Shown: positions 17,159 to 26,370, counted from the first letter of the stretch. The stretch is 64,000 nt of DNA from Archangium violaceum (GCF_016887565.1 NZ_CP069396.1:12196001-12260000); one strand, 5' to 3'. A program made the numbers and translations. Notes: generated by a model not told the origin, from the sequence alone.

Positions 17159-20098
17159 TCATTCGAAGAGCAGCACGCTGTCGAGCCACGTCGCTCCCCG
17201 GCCCGCGCGCAGCCACTGCACGCGCTCGTCACGCAGCGCGAGAGCCGGCGCCGTCCCCGAGCGGATGCGCTCGCGGACGGCGTTGAAGAAGGCCCCCGCC
17301 TCCAGGTCCGGAATCTCCACGGTCGCCGCGAGCACGCCGCGCGCGCCCGCCTCGATGAAGGAGGCCGGGAGGCTGAAAGGCGTCTCGAACGTGTAGGCCG
17401 TGTGCGCGGCGTGGCAGGCCACGAGCACCACGAAGGGCGCCCCCCGCAGGGAGGCGGAGCGCACCCGCGGCACGCTCAGCTCCGGTCCGTCCTGCTCGGG
17501 CGCCAGCAACAGGTAGGAGGTGTTGGAGTAGCCGTCGACGATGCCGTGGGCCACCAGGTCGATCTCCGTGGCATCCCTCATGGCGGAGAGGACCCGGGAC
17601 GGAGTCGCCTCGGCGCCCGAGAGCGTGACGCGCTGTTCCTCGGAACCGAAGACGGGAGTCCAGGCATTGAGCCGCTTGAGAGAGGCCTCGGTTGGCAGCT
17701 CCGCTTCCACGTCGTAGACGACGAGGTGGACCGAGGGCCCCACACGCGGGGCATGGGAAGGCGAGGTGCGCGTCAGATAGCTCCAGGCCATTTCCGGCGG
17801 GAGCAGCCCCGCCCGGCCATGGAGCGGAGGCCGGGCCAGCACCTCCACCCGAGGGCACGTGCGCAGGGCCGCCAGGAGCTTCTCCGGCACGAACCCGTCG
17901 AGCCGCTGGGGCAGCGGCTGGCGCCGGGACTCGTCGAAGTGGCCGAGCAGCTCCCCGGAGGCGCCCCGCGCCAGCAGCAGCGTCCGCTCCGAGTCCGCGG
18001 TGACCGCCAGCAGGCACTTCCCTGGCAGCTCCATGCCTCGCTCGCGCGCGAACAGCTCCAGTGCTTCCGGGAAGGCACCCCGCCGGCCCGCGTCATGCAG
18101 AAGCGAGGTGTAGCTGTAGGCGCGCGCCCGCCGCGCCCCCGGATCCTCCTCGAGACCCGGAGCCGAGGCCTCCTCGATGGCGCGCTGGAGCAGGGCACGC
18201 CCCTTCGCCGCGTCGCGCTCGATGTAGAAGCGCCCCCGCATGTGCGTGGCGACCGCGCGCTCGCCCGCGCTCAACGCGGGCCCGGCCGCCTCCAGCGCCT
18301 GGTTCAGGTGGGCCTCGTCCCCGGGCTCGCTCTTCAGCCGCGAGATGTCCGTCAGGGAGTAGGCGCCGCTGTACAGGAGCGGAAGACCCGTGGCCAACGC
18401 GGAATCGATCTCCCGCCGGGCCTCGTCCACCCGCAGTTCCCGGAACGCGATGCTCGCGAGATCCTGATGGGCACGGCGCCGCATGTCCGGATCCTCCCGG
18501 CCCCGCTCGAGATACTCCCCCAGGTAGGCACGCGTCAGCGCCGCGTCGTTCACCACCCGGGCGATCTGCGAGAGGTTCCACAGCAGATCATTCTCCAGCT
18601 CCCACTCGTTGTTCTCGCGAGCCGCCTTCCAGCTCCGCTCCGTATGGGTGCGCGCGGCGTCGACCATGCGGCGCAGGATGTAGAGGTTGGACAGCTCGCG
18701 ATCGATGCAGAGGCAGCGGTACTCGACGCCGCGCGCCGTGCAGAGGCCACGCGCGGCGAGGAGGGTCCGGGTGGCCTGGGTCCAGCGCCCGGCGGCGCTC
18801 TCGGCCCTGGCGCGCTCCTGCGCCGCGAGGAGCTGGAACCAGCGGTCCCCCGTGGCGGCGGCCTTCGCCTCGTAGAGCTCCAGGTGACGGGCGGTGGCGC
18901 CCATCTGGATGAGCGCGCCCAGGAGGATGTCATCTTCCCGCGACTGGAGGAGCGCCGCGAGGAAGCGCTCCCGCTCCTCCGAAGAGAGGCGCTTGTCGAT
19001 CAGCTCCGAATACTGGCGGGCGAGCGGGGCGCGGCGCGAGAAGTCCGCCTCCGCGCTCCGCTGCACGTAGCGCTCGAGCACATCGCCGCCCTCCCGCGCA
19101 TCCAGCTCCCGAGCCACGGGCAGCAGCGCGAGCACCCGCTCCCGGTCCGGGGCGGACCGGACGGCGTCGTAGAAGAAGAGACGCGAGATGGGCACCTCAC
19201 CGAAGCCCCTGGGCGGCACGCCCGGAGTGGCCTCGCGGAGGGCCCGGCCCGCCTCCCGGGTGGCCATCCACCGGGTGCGGCGCTCGAACACGGCGCGCTG
19301 GAGGGCCTCGGCCTTCCGCGCGGCCTCATCGGACCAGCCGGGCTCCTTCAGGGCGGCGACCTCGGTGAAGGCCCGGGCCGCCAGCAGCGGCAACCCCAGC
19401 TCGCGCAGCGCCAGGCCCCGGTTCCACAGCGCCTGCGGATGACGAGGGTGCGTCTCCAGCACGCCGTCCACCAGCCGGAGGGCCTCCTTGGGCTGGCCCT
19501 TGAGCAGCAGCGCCACCGCGCGGTCGTTGTCCAGCTCCGGCGAGTGCTCCAGCTTCTCCAGCTTCCGGAGCGCCTGATCCGCCAGACCCTTGTCGTCGCG
19601 AACCAGGTAGGCCGCCACGAGGCCGTGGGGATCCTCCCGCTCGAGCCAGGCCATGGCCTCGAGCGGCAGCTCCTCCGGGTTGCCCGTTCCGCCCATCATC
19701 TTCGGAGCCGGGGGACGATAGACGTCGGCGCCGGGGTGGCCGAGACGCGCCTCCAGCAGGCGCTCGGTGCGCTGCGCCAGCCACACGTCCTGACGGGGCT
19801 TGGAGGGCAGCAGGAAGCGCACCGCCACCAGCACCAGCAGGGCCGCGGCGAGGGCGGCCGGCACCAGCACGACGGACCGCTTCCAGAAGGCGACGGGCGG
19901 GACGCGCGATAACGGAGCCGGCGCGCGCTCCTCGGCGTTCTCCGCGTGGCGGTGGGCCAGCAGCTTGAGCTGCAGGAGCTCCGTCACCTCGCGCTGGCAG
20001 CGGGCGCAGTCGGGAAGGTGCTGGCGGAACGCCTCGGCGTGTTCGGGAGCCAGCTCCCCGTCCACGAACAGCTCGACGTTGTCACAGAGGCTGTCCAT
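17159..20098 (-). CDS. Membrane anti-sigma factor fused to TPR and CHAT protease domains
   Basis: A 979-residue fusion. Residues about 1-40 carry the zinc anti-sigma signature (His 27, Cys 31, Cys 34 in HLPDCARC). One membrane segment follows (about 72-96), then a long helical region of TPR-like repeats (about 150-680), and a C-terminal CHAT domain with an intact dyad: His 851 (DLVAHGIVDG) and Cys 895 (VLVACHAAHTAYT). The N-terminus should bind the ECF sigma factor on the cytoplasmic side and the rest should lie in the periplasm. Its ATG overlaps the sigma stop by one base (TGATG). Ordinary anti-sigma factors are about 200 residues; the protease extension is unusual. Confidence 0.92.
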   Translation of the reverse strand: MDSLCDNVELFVDGELAPEHAEAFRQHLPDCARCQREVTELLQLKLLAHRHAENAEERAPAPLSRVPPVAFWKRSVVLVPAALAAALLVLVAVRFLLPSKPRQDVWLAQRTERLLEARLGHPGADVYRPPAPKMMGGTGNPEELPLEAMAWLEREDPHGLVAAYLVRDDKGLADQALRKLEKLEHSPELDNDRAVALLLKGQPKEALRLVDGVLETHPRHPQALWNRGLALRELGLPLLAARAFTEVAALKEPGWSDEAARKAEALQRAVFERRTRWMATREAGRALREATPGVPPRGFGEVPISRLFFYDAVRSAPDRERVLALLPVARELDAREGGDVLERYVQRSAEADFSRRAPLARQYSELIDKRLSSEERERFLAALLQSREDDILLGALIQMGATARHLELYEAKAAATGDRWFQLLAAQERARAESAAGRWTQATRTLLAARGLCTARGVEYRCLCIDRELSNLYILRRMVDAARTHTERSWKAARENNEWELENDLLWNLSQIARVVNDAALTRAYLGEYLERGREDPDMRRRAHQDLASIAFRELRVDEARREIDSALATGLPLLYSGAYSLTDISRLKSEPGDEAHLNQALEAAGPALSAGERAVATHMRGRFYIERDAAKGRALLQRAIEEASAPGLEEDPGARRARAYSYTSLLHDAGRRGAFPEALELFARERGMELPGKCLLAVTADSERTLLLARGASGELLGHFDESRRQPLPQRLDGFVPEKLLAALRTCPRVEVLARPPLHGRAGLLPPEMAWSYLTRTSPSHAPRVGPSVHLVVYDVEAELPTEASLKRLNAWTPVFGSEEQRVTLSGAEATPSRVLSAMRDATEIDLVAHGIVDGYSNTSYLLLAPEQDGPELSVPRVRSASLRGAPFVVLVACHAAHTAYTFETPFSLPASFIEAGARGVLAATVEIPDLEAGAFFNAVRERIRSGTAPALALRDERVQWLRAGRGATWLDSVLLFE

Positions 20099-20637
20099 CA
20101 GTTCACTCCGGATTGGATGTGGCGCAGGAGGAACTCGCGCAATCTGGCGCGGGCATCGTGCAGCCGCTTGGAGACCGTGCCCACCGGGATGCCGAGGGAA
20201 CGAGCGATGTCCTGGTATTTCTTCCCGGACGCGTGCAGCTCGAACGTGGCGCGAATCTTCGGGCTCAGCGTCTGGAGGGCCTCGGAGAACTGCGCGTCCG
20301 TGAGCGTGTCATAGACGGGCCGGGCGTCGGGCTCATGCTCCACCACCACCTCGTTGCTCAGGTGGGGATCCTTCGCGCCCTGGGCCTGCACCCGCCGCCT
20401 GCGGCACTGGTCGTAGAAGAGATGGGTCAGGGTGGTGACCAACCAGGCCTCGCAGCTGCGCTCGTTGGGGAGCGCCTCCAACTGGCCGAAGGTTTGGATG
20501 AATCGTAGCAGGGCGTCCTGCACGAGGTCCTCCGCGTCGGTGGCATTGCGGCAGAGGTTGTGGGCCTGGGCAAGCAGCCAGGCTCGATACCGCGTGGCGA
20601 ACTCCCCGGCTCGTTGCTCGCTCTTCGCCGTGTCCAT
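20098..20637 (-). CDS. ECF sigma factor, likely master of the CHAT/caspase island
   Basis: A 179-residue sigma factor with regions 2 (NATDAEDLVQDALLRFIQTF, about 32-51) and 4 (YQDIARSLGIPVGTVSKRLH, about 145-165) and nothing between them but a short linker, the ECF pattern. It should direct RNA polymerase to the seven GTAAC-N15-CGT(C/T) promoters found around it, one of which precedes this gene. It is coupled to the anti-sigma gene by a one-base overlap. The ATG at 20637 has AAGGGGG just upstream. An in-frame ATG at 20856 would add a 73-residue Pro/Arg-rich extension; because the predicted transcript starts near 20904 that longer form is possible. Confidence 0.9.
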   Translation of the reverse strand: MDTAKSEQRAGEFATRYRAWLLAQAHNLCRNATDAEDLVQDALLRFIQTFGQLEALPNERSCEAWLVTTLTHLFYDQCRRRRVQAQGAKDPHLSNEVVVEHEPDARPVYDTLTDAQFSEALQTLSPKIRATFELHASGKKYQDIARSLGIPVGTVSKRLHDARARLREFLLRHIQSGVN

Positions 20638-20911
20638 TGGCCCCCTTCGTCGCCCCGGGCCCTGCTCACGGGGACGAACGGGCAGCTTTATGACACGGGC
20701 CCCACCTGTTGAGGAGGGTCCTTCCGGGTCCGTCTGGCCCCACGACTGGGGGACGTCCGGTTGCCGGGCCTCACCGGGGGTGCGCGCCGCGTTCATCGAG
20801 GGTGCTTCGAGGGCCTCGGGATCGCATGACCGTGGAGGAGCCAGGAGCCGCATCAATCTTCTCGTTCGAAGGAGCCAGGGGGAGGACCGCGTGCCCTCCC
20901 CGCTCCGGCAA

Positions 20912-20935
20912 GACGCGAAGAGAGGGATTTGTTAC
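20912..20935 (-). promoter_or_regulatory. Island ECF promoter P2 (sigma/anti-sigma operon)
   Basis: On the minus strand GGTAACAAA then CGTC, with 15 bases between GTAAC and CGTC. It faces the sigma factor gene, which implies autoregulation. Together with P3 it forms an inverted repeat with arms around GTTACCCGCG and CGCGGGTAAC. Confidence 0.75.
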
Positions 20936-20962
20936 CCGCGCCGCCGACGAGGGATGCCGCGG

Positions 20963-20986
20963 GTAACAAACCAGACCCCTCGCGTC
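20963..20986 (+). promoter_or_regulatory. Island ECF promoter P3 (upstream of first CHAT-STAND gene)
   Basis: GGTAACAAACC then CGTC, 15 bases between GTAAC and CGTC. It lies 200 bases upstream of a second such promoter for the same gene, with a hairpin between them, so its transcript may be an extended leader or a short RNA. Confidence 0.7.
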
Positions 20987-21059
20987 CTTTCTTCGCGGGG
21001 GCGGTGATTCCAAACGAACGGCCCCGGCAAACCCATTACTGACAGCTGACCAGACCGCT

Positions 21060-21100
21060 CCTGGCCCTCTACGGACGTCGGGTGGGGGGAGAGGGCCAGG
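21060..21100 (+). ncRNA. Hairpin between tandem promoters P3 and P4
   Basis: Perfect 11-base inverted repeat (CCTGGCCCTCT and AGAGGGCCAGG) around a 19-base loop. There is no U-tract, so it is not a standard terminator. A transcript from P3 would contain it; it could end or protect a short RNA of roughly 100 bases. The RNA itself is inferred. Confidence 0.3.
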
Positions 21101-21162
21101 GGCGGCTCTGGGAACAGCGTGGGCCGCCCGTCTGGCGGAAAATCCGCGGGAAATAGGTGCGG

Positions 21163-21186
21163 GTAACAAACCCGCCGACGTGCGTC
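21163..21186 (+). promoter_or_regulatory. Island ECF promoter P4 (first CHAT-STAND gene)
   Basis: GGTAACAAACC then CGTC, 15 bases between the boxes. Predicted start near 21194, giving a leader of about 58 bases. The promoter and leader are nearly identical to those of the second paralogue at 27165. Confidence 0.8.
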
Positions 21187-21198
21187 CTCTTCGAGGAA

Positions 21199-21231
21199 CA
21201 CGGGGAGCCGGCGCACGCCGTGGCCCCCGTG
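21199..21231 (+). promoter_or_regulatory. Leader hairpin of first CHAT-STAND gene
   Basis: CACGGGG pairs with CCCCGTG around an inner stem CGGCG-CA-CGCCG. It ends about five bases before the GAGGGGG ribosome site. In the paralogue one A-T pair of the outer stem is G-C, a compensatory change. Confidence 0.4.
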
Positions 21232-21251
21232 CAAAACGAGGGGGATTGCAC

Positions 21252-24200
21252 ATGAGCACAGCACACCTGGGGGAAGTGAGCCCACGACCCGAGTCCGGCC
21301 AACACGAGGGACCTGAGGCCGGCCCCTACGAGTTGGTGCTGGAACTGTCGCGCGCGGACAGCCCCGAGGATGCCCACGACTTCCACGCTGGGTCGCGGGA
21401 CTACCTGGTGCGGGTGGGAGAAGGCGGCGTGAAGCGCGCCAGCCTTCCCTGGGCGGAGCTGCTGGGAGACCTGGCGGCGCTGACCGGGGGAAAGCCAGAT
21501 GAGGAGATGGCCCGGCGGCTCGGGGAGCGGATGAGACGCTTCCTGGACACGCTGGACTGGGGCGGGCACGAGGAGGCGCTGGAGAGGGCACGTGGCAAGG
21601 GAGGGCAGCTGCGGCTGGTGGTGCGCTCGTCGGCGGCCGAGCTGTACTCGCTGCCCTGGGAGCTGGTGACGCTCGAGGGCAGCGGACGGCACCTGGCGGA
21701 CGTGCCGGGGTGCACGCTGCGCTACGAGTGGCCCGGGCAGCGGGGGGAAGAAGCGCGCAGGGGGGCGGCGCGCGAGGGACGGGTGCTCCTGGCCTGGTCG
21801 GAGGCAGGTGGCGCCGTACCGGAAGACGCTCACCTGCTGGCACTCATGAAGGCCAGCCAGGAGGGAGGCTTCGCCTTCGACTCACGGCGGGACGTGCTGC
21901 CGAGGGTGTCGCTGGAGAGTCTGGACAAGAAGCTGAGGGAAGCCCAGCAGGCGCAGCAGCCGGTGTCCGTGCTGCACGTGCTCTGCCACGGAGCACCCCT
22001 GGAGACGTCGGGGCCGGGCCTCCATGGATTGGCGTGGAACGCCTCCGAGGTCCGGGGCGGTACCAAGGAGCTGGTGGACGGAGTGGCACTGGGCGCGGTG
22101 CTGGCGCCCTACGCGGACACCCTGCGCATGGTGGTGCTGTGCGCCTGCCATGGCGGAGATGGCGGCAGGGTGGCCGGCTACCTGGGCAGCGTCGCGCAGG
22201 AGCTGCACCGCGCCGGCATCGACATGGTGGTGGCCTCCCGGCTGCCCTTGTCGACCGTGGGCTCGGTGCTGCTGGCCGAGACGCTGTACCAGAAGCTGCT
22301 GGTGGACTCCCGCTCACTGGAGGAGGCGCTGGGGGCGGTGCGGCGCCGGCTGAGGGTGGAAGCCAGGAGCTTCGATTGGGCCTCGCTACAACTGTACGCG
22401 CGCCGGGAGGGCGAGGCGGATTTGAGGCCGGTGGTGTTGCGGCCCTACCGCGGCCTGCTGGCCTTCGGGCCGAAGGACCGGCGCTTCTTCTTCGGCCGAA
22501 GCCGCCTGGAGGCGGAGCTGCTGGAGCGGGTGGCGCAGGCGACGAGAGGGCAGAGGCCGCGCTTCCAGGTGGTGGCGGGAGCCTCGGGAGCGGGCAAGTC
22601 CTCGGTGGTGATGGCGGGGCTGGTGCCGCAACTGCCGCGAGAGGAGTGGGACTGCCTGGTGGTGAGGCCCGGTGAGCTGGTGCGTACCGAGCCTGAGGTG
22701 GCGGGGAAGCGCTCCGTGGCACTGAGGGAGCTGCAACACCGGCTGCACCGGGTATGGGACCTCGAGCCACTGCCGACCGGCGAGGGAGCCAGCCAACAGG
22801 AGGTGGTGGAGGAGGTGCGGCGGCTGAGGAAGGCGCGGCCGGAGCGCAAGCTGTTGTTGGTGGTGGACCAGATGGAGGAGCTGTTCACCCAGCTCGGAAG
22901 CGAGGAGCGCCAGGCATTGCTGAGGGCGGTATGGGCGCTGGGGAAGGAACCGGAGCTGGGATGCGTGGTGATCGCGACGGTGCGGGTGGACCACTTCGAG
23001 CGCTGCGGAGAGGTGATGCTGGATGAACAGACGCGGCTGGACACCGTGGTGTACGCCGAGGAGCACCGTCTGTTCGTGCCCCAGATGGGGCCGGAGGAGC
23101 TGGCCGAGGCGATAGAGAAGCCGGCGCGCGTGGTGGGGTTGGAGCTGGAAACGGGGCTGGTGGAGAGGTTGCGCGGTGACGTGGGGCAGGAACCGGGGGC
23201 GCTGCCGCTGCTGGCGCATGCACTGGACCTGCTGTGGCAGAGGAGGGAGGGCAGGAGGCTGACGCACCGGGCCTACGAGGAGTTGGGGGGCGTGACCGGA
23301 GGCCTGACCCAGACGGCGGATCGGCTGTACGAGGAGCTGGGCGAAGGCGAGCGCCAGCAGATACGGCGGCTGCTGGTGCGACTGGTGGCCGTGAAGGACA
23401 TGGGCAGCCCCAGAGCCCGGGAACGGGTGTGGGTGGAAGGGATGAGGCCGCGGGACGGAGAGGAACGGGCCGCCTTCGAGTCGATGCTGGAGAAGCTGGT
23501 GACGAGCCGGCTGCTGGTGAAGGGAGGCACCCCGGAAGGCGGAGAAGGGAAACACGGGGCGTGGGTGCAGCTGGCGCACGAAACGCTGCTGCGGAAGTGG
23601 AAGCTGCTGGCGAGGTGGGTGGAGGAGGACTGGGAGCGGGAGCAGCAGCTCCGGGAGTTGGAGACATGGGCGGAGGACTGGGAGGAGAACCAACGCAGTG
23701 CGGATGGAGGAATCTCCTACCTGCTGACGGGGGACAGGCTGGGTTACGCCAGGAGCCTCCGGGAGAAGCACGGGGGAGAGCTCTCGCCGCGCAGCCAGCA
23801 GTTGCTGGAAATGTCCGAGGCCCTGCGGGAGCGCCAGCAGGAGGAAGAGCAGCAGAAGCAGCGGGCCTTGTTGGAGGCTCGGGCACGTGCGACGCGCTTC
23901 TTCCGCAGTAGCTTCGTGGTGACGGCCGTGCTGCTGGTGGTGGCGATCGCCGCGGTGGCCATCGTCTCTCACCTGCGGCAGCGGGAAAGAGAGCAGCGGG
24001 TGCTCTCGCAGAACACGGCCCGGCTCCTGCTGGCGGAGCAATACCGCGGCCAGGACCCGGCCCGGAGCCTGCTCTTCCTGCGTGAGGTGGGCAACGCCGA
24101 GAAGAGTCAGAAGTGGCTCACGACGGCCATGGATGTCCTTCAGCGGCCCATGGCCGGAGCCGTGCTGCGGGGCCACGGGGGTTGGGTGCTTTCGGCCGTC

Positions 24201-26327
24201 TTCAGTCCGGATGGGCACCAGGTGGTGACTGCCTCCGCGGACACGACGGCACGCTTGTGGAGCGCGCGAGGAGTGCCTCTGGCGAGTTTGGAAGGCCATG
24301 AAAGCTATGTGCTCTCGGCTGTCTTCAGTCCGGATGGGCAGCGGGTGGTGACTGCCTCCGCGGACACGACGGCGCGTGTGTGGAGCGCGCAAGGCGAGCT
24401 GCTGGCGAAGTTGGAAGGCCATGGCAACCATGTGAACTCGGCTGTCTTCAGTCCGGATGGGCAGCAGGTGGTGACTGCCTCCTCGGACGGGACAGCGCGC
24501 GTGTGGAGCTCGCGAGGCGCGCAGCTGGCGGTGCTGGCGGGCCACGAAGCAAGGGTGCTGACAGCCGCATTCAGTCCGGATGGGCAACGGGTGGTGACCG
24601 CCTCCGAAGACGGGACGGCGCGCGTGTGGAGCATCCAGGGAAAGACGCTGGCGGTGCTGAAGGGTCACGAAGCAAGGGTGCTGTCGGCGGACTTCAGCTC
24701 GGATGGGCAACGGGTGGTGACGGCCTCCGGGGACAGGACGGCGCGCGTGTGGACCGCGAACGGAAAGACGCTCGCGGTACTGGGGAAGCACCAGGGCCAG
24801 GTGGTGTCAGCCTCCTTCAGCCCGGACGGGGAATGGGTGGTCACGGCCTCCGATGAGGGAATGGTCCGGGTGTGGCGTGTCCAGGAGGGAGCGCTGTTCG
24901 CGAAGCTGGAGGGCCACGGCGGAGTGGTATCCAAGGCTGCCTTCAGCCCGGACGGAACGCGAGTGTTGACGGCCTCGATGGATGGAATGGGGAGGGTATG
25001 GACCCTGGATGGGAGGCTGTTGGCGACGCTGCCGGGCCACGGCGGGGGCGTGTATTCCGCCCACTTCAGCCCGGATGGCAACCGGGTGGTGACCGCCTCG
25101 AAGGACGGCACCGCTCGGGTGTGGAGTGCCGAGGGAGCGCTGTCGGATGAGCTGGAGGGCCACCACGGCTGGGTGATGAAGGCCCACTTCAGCCCGGATG
25201 GACAGCGGGTGGTGACGGCCTCCGCGGACGGCACCGCTCGGGTGTGGAGTGCCGAGGGAGAGCCGTTGGCGAAGCTCGAGGGTCACACGAGCCGCGTCAT
25301 GAACGCCGTATTCAGCCCGGACGGGACGCGGGTGGTGACGGCCGCCCTGGACGGCACCTCCCGGGTGTGGAGTGCGGAGGGAGAGCCGCTGGCGAAGCTC
25401 GAAGGTCACACGGCTGCATTCAGCCCGGATGGGGCCCGGATCGTCACGGCCTCCAGGAAGACGGCGCGGGTGTGGAGCACGGAGGGTGAGCCATTGGCCG
25501 TCCTGGAGGGCCACGCGGGTGAAGTGAAATGGGCCGCGTTCAGTCCGGACGGGACCCGGGTCGTCACCGCGTCCGAGGACGGCACCGCACGGGTGTGGAG
25601 CGCGAAGGGTGAGCCGTTGGCCCTCCTGGAGGGCCATGGGTCTTCCGTGTGGACAGCGGCCTTCAGTCCGGATGGGACACGGGTGGTCACGGCGTCCATG
25701 GATGGCACCGCCCGGGTGTGGAGCCTGGAAGGAGCGCCGATGGTCCTGCTGCAGGGACACAAGAGCGGTGTGGTGTCGGCCGCTTTCAGCTCGGACGGGA
25801 CGCGGGTGGTGACCGCGTCCCTGGATGGCACCGCGCGGGTATGGGGCGCGAAGGGTGAGTTGCTGGCGGCGCTGGACGGCCACGGAGATGCGGTGTTGTC
25901 GGCCGCCTTCAGCCCGGATGGAGAGCGGGTGGTGACGGCCTCGTGGGACAAGACCGCGCGGGTCTGGTCGGCGCAGGGGGCGCTGCTGGCCAGACTGGAG
26001 GGGCACGGAGCAGGTCTGTTGTGGGCCGCCTTCAGCCCGGATGGGGAGCGGGTGGTGACGTCCTCGTCGGACGGGGCCGCGCGGGTATGGCCTGTCAGCT
26101 TCAAGCTCGCGATGGAACGCCTGGAAAACGCGACCTACGACTGTCTGACGAGCGAGGAACGGCAGACGTACCTGGATGAAACACCCGAGGAGGCATTGGC
26201 TGGCTTCGAACGCAGCCAACGAGCACTCGAGCAGCGGCGCTTGAGCCAGAGCGCCAGGCCACCTCACCGGGCCCAGGGACTCACCGCGCTCGGGGCACCA
26301 CGGCCCACCGTCCGTGGCGCTCCGTGA
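21252..26327 (+). CDS. CHAT - STAND NTPase - membrane segment - WD40 giant protein (copy 1)
   Basis: A 1691-residue protein. Residues about 1-400 hold a CHAT protease domain with His 246 (VLHVLCHGAP) and Cys 299 (LCACHGGDGG). Residues about 410-850 form a STAND-type NTPase (nSTAND1) with Walker A GASGAGKSS from 443 and Walker B LLLVVDQMEELFTQ. A single membrane segment (about 885-906) precedes 16 WD40 repeats of 41 residues (about 966-1616), most ending in TARVWS. Repeat 11 is shortened. STAND proteins switch on by oligomerising after ligand binding, so this is likely a sensor that activates its protease. The ATG at 21252 follows GAGGGGG and fits the P4 transcript. Confidence 0.93.
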   Translation: MSTAHLGEVSPRPESGQHEGPEAGPYELVLELSRADSPEDAHDFHAGSRDYLVRVGEGGVKRASLPWAELLGDLAALTGGKPDEEMARRLGERMRRFLDTLDWGGHEEALERARGKGGQLRLVVRSSAAELYSLPWELVTLEGSGRHLADVPGCTLRYEWPGQRGEEARRGAAREGRVLLAWSEAGGAVPEDAHLLALMKASQEGGFAFDSRRDVLPRVSLESLDKKLREAQQAQQPVSVLHVLCHGAPLETSGPGLHGLAWNASEVRGGTKELVDGVALGAVLAPYADTLRMVVLCACHGGDGGRVAGYLGSVAQELHRAGIDMVVASRLPLSTVGSVLLAETLYQKLLVDSRSLEEALGAVRRRLRVEARSFDWASLQLYARREGEADLRPVVLRPYRGLLAFGPKDRRFFFGRSRLEAELLERVAQATRGQRPRFQVVAGASGAGKSSVVMAGLVPQLPREEWDCLVVRPGELVRTEPEVAGKRSVALRELQHRLHRVWDLEPLPTGEGASQQEVVEEVRRLRKARPERKLLLVVDQMEELFTQLGSEERQALLRAVWALGKEPELGCVVIATVRVDHFERCGEVMLDEQTRLDTVVYAEEHRLFVPQMGPEELAEAIEKPARVVGLELETGLVERLRGDVGQEPGALPLLAHALDLLWQRREGRRLTHRAYEELGGVTGGLTQTADRLYEELGEGERQQIRRLLVRLVAVKDMGSPRARERVWVEGMRPRDGEERAAFESMLEKLVTSRLLVKGGTPEGGEGKHGAWVQLAHETLLRKWKLLARWVEEDWEREQQLRELETWAEDWEENQRSADGGISYLLTGDRLGYARSLREKHGGELSPRSQQLLEMSEALRERQQEEEQQKQRALLEARARATRFFRSSFVVTAVLLVVAIAAVAIVSHLRQREREQRVLSQNTARLLLAEQYRGQDPARSLLFLREVGNAEKSQKWLTTAMDVLQRPMAGAVLRGHGGWVLSAVFSPDGHQVVTASADTTARLWSARGVPLASLEGHESYVLSAVFSPDGQRVVTASADTTARVWSAQGELLAKLEGHGNHVNSAVFSPDGQQVVTASSDGTARVWSSRGAQLAVLAGHEARVLTAAFSPDGQRVVTASEDGTARVWSIQGKTLAVLKGHEARVLSADFSSDGQRVVTASGDRTARVWTANGKTLAVLGKHQGQVVSASFSPDGEWVVTASDEGMVRVWRVQEGALFAKLEGHGGVVSKAAFSPDGTRVLTASMDGMGRVWTLDGRLLATLPGHGGGVYSAHFSPDGNRVVTASKDGTARVWSAEGALSDELEGHHGWVMKAHFSPDGQRVVTASADGTARVWSAEGEPLAKLEGHTSRVMNAVFSPDGTRVVTAALDGTSRVWSAEGEPLAKLEGHTAAFSPDGARIVTASRKTARVWSTEGEPLAVLEGHAGEVKWAAFSPDGTRVVTASEDGTARVWSAKGEPLALLEGHGSSVWTAAFSPDGTRVVTASMDGTARVWSLEGAPMVLLQGHKSGVVSAAFSSDGTRVVTASLDGTARVWGAKGELLAALDGHGDAVLSAAFSPDGERVVTASWDKTARVWSAQGALLARLEGHGAGLLWAAFSPDGERVVTSSSDGAARVWPVSFKLAMERLENATYDCLTSEERQTYLDETPEEALAGFERSQRALEQRRLSQSARPPHRAQGLTALGAPRPTVRGAP
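24150..26098 (+). repeat. WD40 coding repeat array, 16 units of about 123 bases
   Basis: In-frame repeats each encoding FSPDG...VVTAS.DGTARVW..EG..LA.LEGH. Units are highly alike at the base level, so recombination between them is likely. Unit 11 lacks five residues before the FSPDG core and two after it. Confidence 0.85.
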
Positions 26328-26346
26328 CACACGTCGGAAACGCGGG

Positions 26347-26370
26347 GTAACAATCCTGAAGTCCGGCGTC
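26347..26370 (+). promoter_or_regulatory. Island ECF promoter P5 (tail-anchored protein)
   Basis: GGTAACAAT then CGTC with exactly 15 bases between GTAAC and CGTC. Predicted start near 26378, 60 bases before the ATG at 26438. Confidence 0.7.

Larger units (their letters stand above)
20638..21251. other. Divergent control region of the sigma operon and first CHAT-STAND gene
   Basis: About 610 bases without a convincing gene. It holds one minus-strand ECF promoter (20912-20935) reading to the sigma gene, two plus-strand ones (20963-20986 and 21163-21186) reading to the CHAT-STAND gene, an 11-base hairpin at 21060-21100, and a leader hairpin at 21199-21231. The sigma-side leader of about 265 bases may instead encode an N-terminal extension of the sigma factor. 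Confidence 0.7.

Noticed and set aside
20998-21041. Short peptide starting at GTG 21004 after promoter P3
   Set aside because: Only twelve codons and almost leaderless, with no homologue visible in the paralogous leader at 27113-27250.
22386-24791. Long minus-strand frames opposite the CHAT-STAND genes
   Set aside because: Antisense to well-conserved domains; the repeated HTRAVPS-type units only mirror the WD40 repeats.
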